5,883 nt of DNA. It comes from Spirochaetaceae bacterium. Its GTDB lineage: Bacteria; Spirochaetota; Spirochaetia; CADAEX01. Shown here piece by piece: positions 5,768-5,883 of the stretch. Every line of letters begins with the position of its first letter. Positions within the stretch are counted from its first letter, which is position 1. The position numbers were made by a program, and so were the translations under genes. The notes under the pieces were generated by a model. It saw only the letters and a list, made by a program, of their open reading frames with translations, was not told the origin of the DNA and did no database searches. The stretch covers positions 1-5,883 of the forward strand of contig WRFK01000105.1 in the NCBI GenBank assembly GCA_009778835.1, in the 5' to 3' direction.

Positions 5768-5810
5768 GATCGAAATATTTGCCGACCTTAGAGTCTGATG
5801 TGGTTCGATC
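5768..5810. repeat. 7-bp inverted repeat between element and convergent gene end
   Basis: GATCGAA (5768-5774) and TTCGATC (5804-5810) form perfect arms around a 29-nt loop. On the plus strand they are followed by ATGTTTTGTT, a T-rich run, so this could serve as a distal, weak terminator for the plus-strand operon. On the minus strand no T-run follows. The long loop makes this uncertain. Confidence 0.3.
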
Positions 5811-5818
5811 ATGTTTTG

Positions 5819-5883
5819 TTATAAAATTCTTTTTTCAATTTCGCTTTTGATTTTTACGAGAACTTCTCTGTATTGCTGATCAA
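5819..5883 (-). CDS. C-terminal fragment of a convergent minus-strand gene (product unknown)
   Basis: Read on the minus strand from the right edge, one frame gives 20 sense codons ending in QYREVLVKIKSEIEKRIL followed by TAA (5821-5819). The other two minus frames stop within the first 45 nt. The peptide is a charged amphipathic helix, a common protein C-terminus, and its composition fits the neighbouring genes. It would place the repeat element between two converging genes, a usual place for such elements. Only the last 20 residues are visible, so no family can be named, and chance openness over 60 nt is quite possible. Confidence 0.4.
   Translation of the reverse strand, partial: DQQYREVLVKIKSEIEKRIL

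Noticed and set aside
5548..5818. CRISPR array or tRNA in the gene-free tail
   Set aside because: The repeated words have irregular spacing and inverted orientation without uniform spacers, and no cloverleaf with the conserved T-loop and a CCA end could be drawn.

Overview
The window is an AT-rich bacterial stretch dominated by one tightly packed plus-strand gene cluster for the soluble (V1/A1) part of a V/A-type rotary ATPase. The order is subunit E (35-667), catalytic subunit A (708-2477), non-catalytic subunit B (2470-3882) and central-axle subunit D (3882-4526). Two apparently regulatory genes follow on the same strand: a universal stress protein (4573-5061) and a stand-alone PTS EIIA domain of the fructose/mannitol/Ntr family (5101-5547). 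Gaps are 40, -8, -1, 46 and 39 nt, so a single transcription unit is likely. It probably began upstream, because only 34 nt precede the first start codon.

The host looks like a bacterium, given the Shine-Dalgarno sites, the operon packing and the PTS protein. It uses an archaeal-like V/A ATPase. The A subunit resembles the Firmicute/Thermus/archaeal style (GERGNE, MADSTSRW, LQQNAFD) rather than the divergent Chlamydia style. A spirochaete or an uncultured candidate phylum would fit, but I cannot assign a taxon from the sequence alone. The layout is unusual: E runs directly into A, with neither the C and F genes of the Thermus/Enterococcus/archaeal order nor the extra gene of the spirochaete/chlamydial order. 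D is followed by usp and EIIA rather than by membrane subunits I and K. Subunits I, K, C and F are not in the window, so the complete enzyme must be encoded partly elsewhere, perhaps just upstream.

Together, E (peripheral stalk), A3B3 (ATPase head) and D (rotor axle) form the motor head coupled to ion flow. The stress protein and the EIIA, which carries an intact phosphorylatable His67, could add energy- or nutrient-linked regulation; that link rests only on gene order. The usp leader holds a 16-nt tandem duplication in which each copy places a Shine-Dalgarno core in the loop of an AT-rich hairpin.

The last 336 nt (5548-5883) hold no complete gene. They contain a compact, highly structured repeat element (about 5545-5764) with 27-nt imperfect terminal inverted repeats. 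The first bases of the element supply the EIIA stop codon. Within it are several nested hairpins, two GGGATA-N12-TATCCC units and repeated GCGAAG/AAGCCGT words. Beyond it lies a 7-bp inverted repeat, followed by what looks like the C-terminal end of a convergent minus-strand gene running off the right edge (5819-5883). I found no tRNA, rRNA, CRISPR array or transposase gene.
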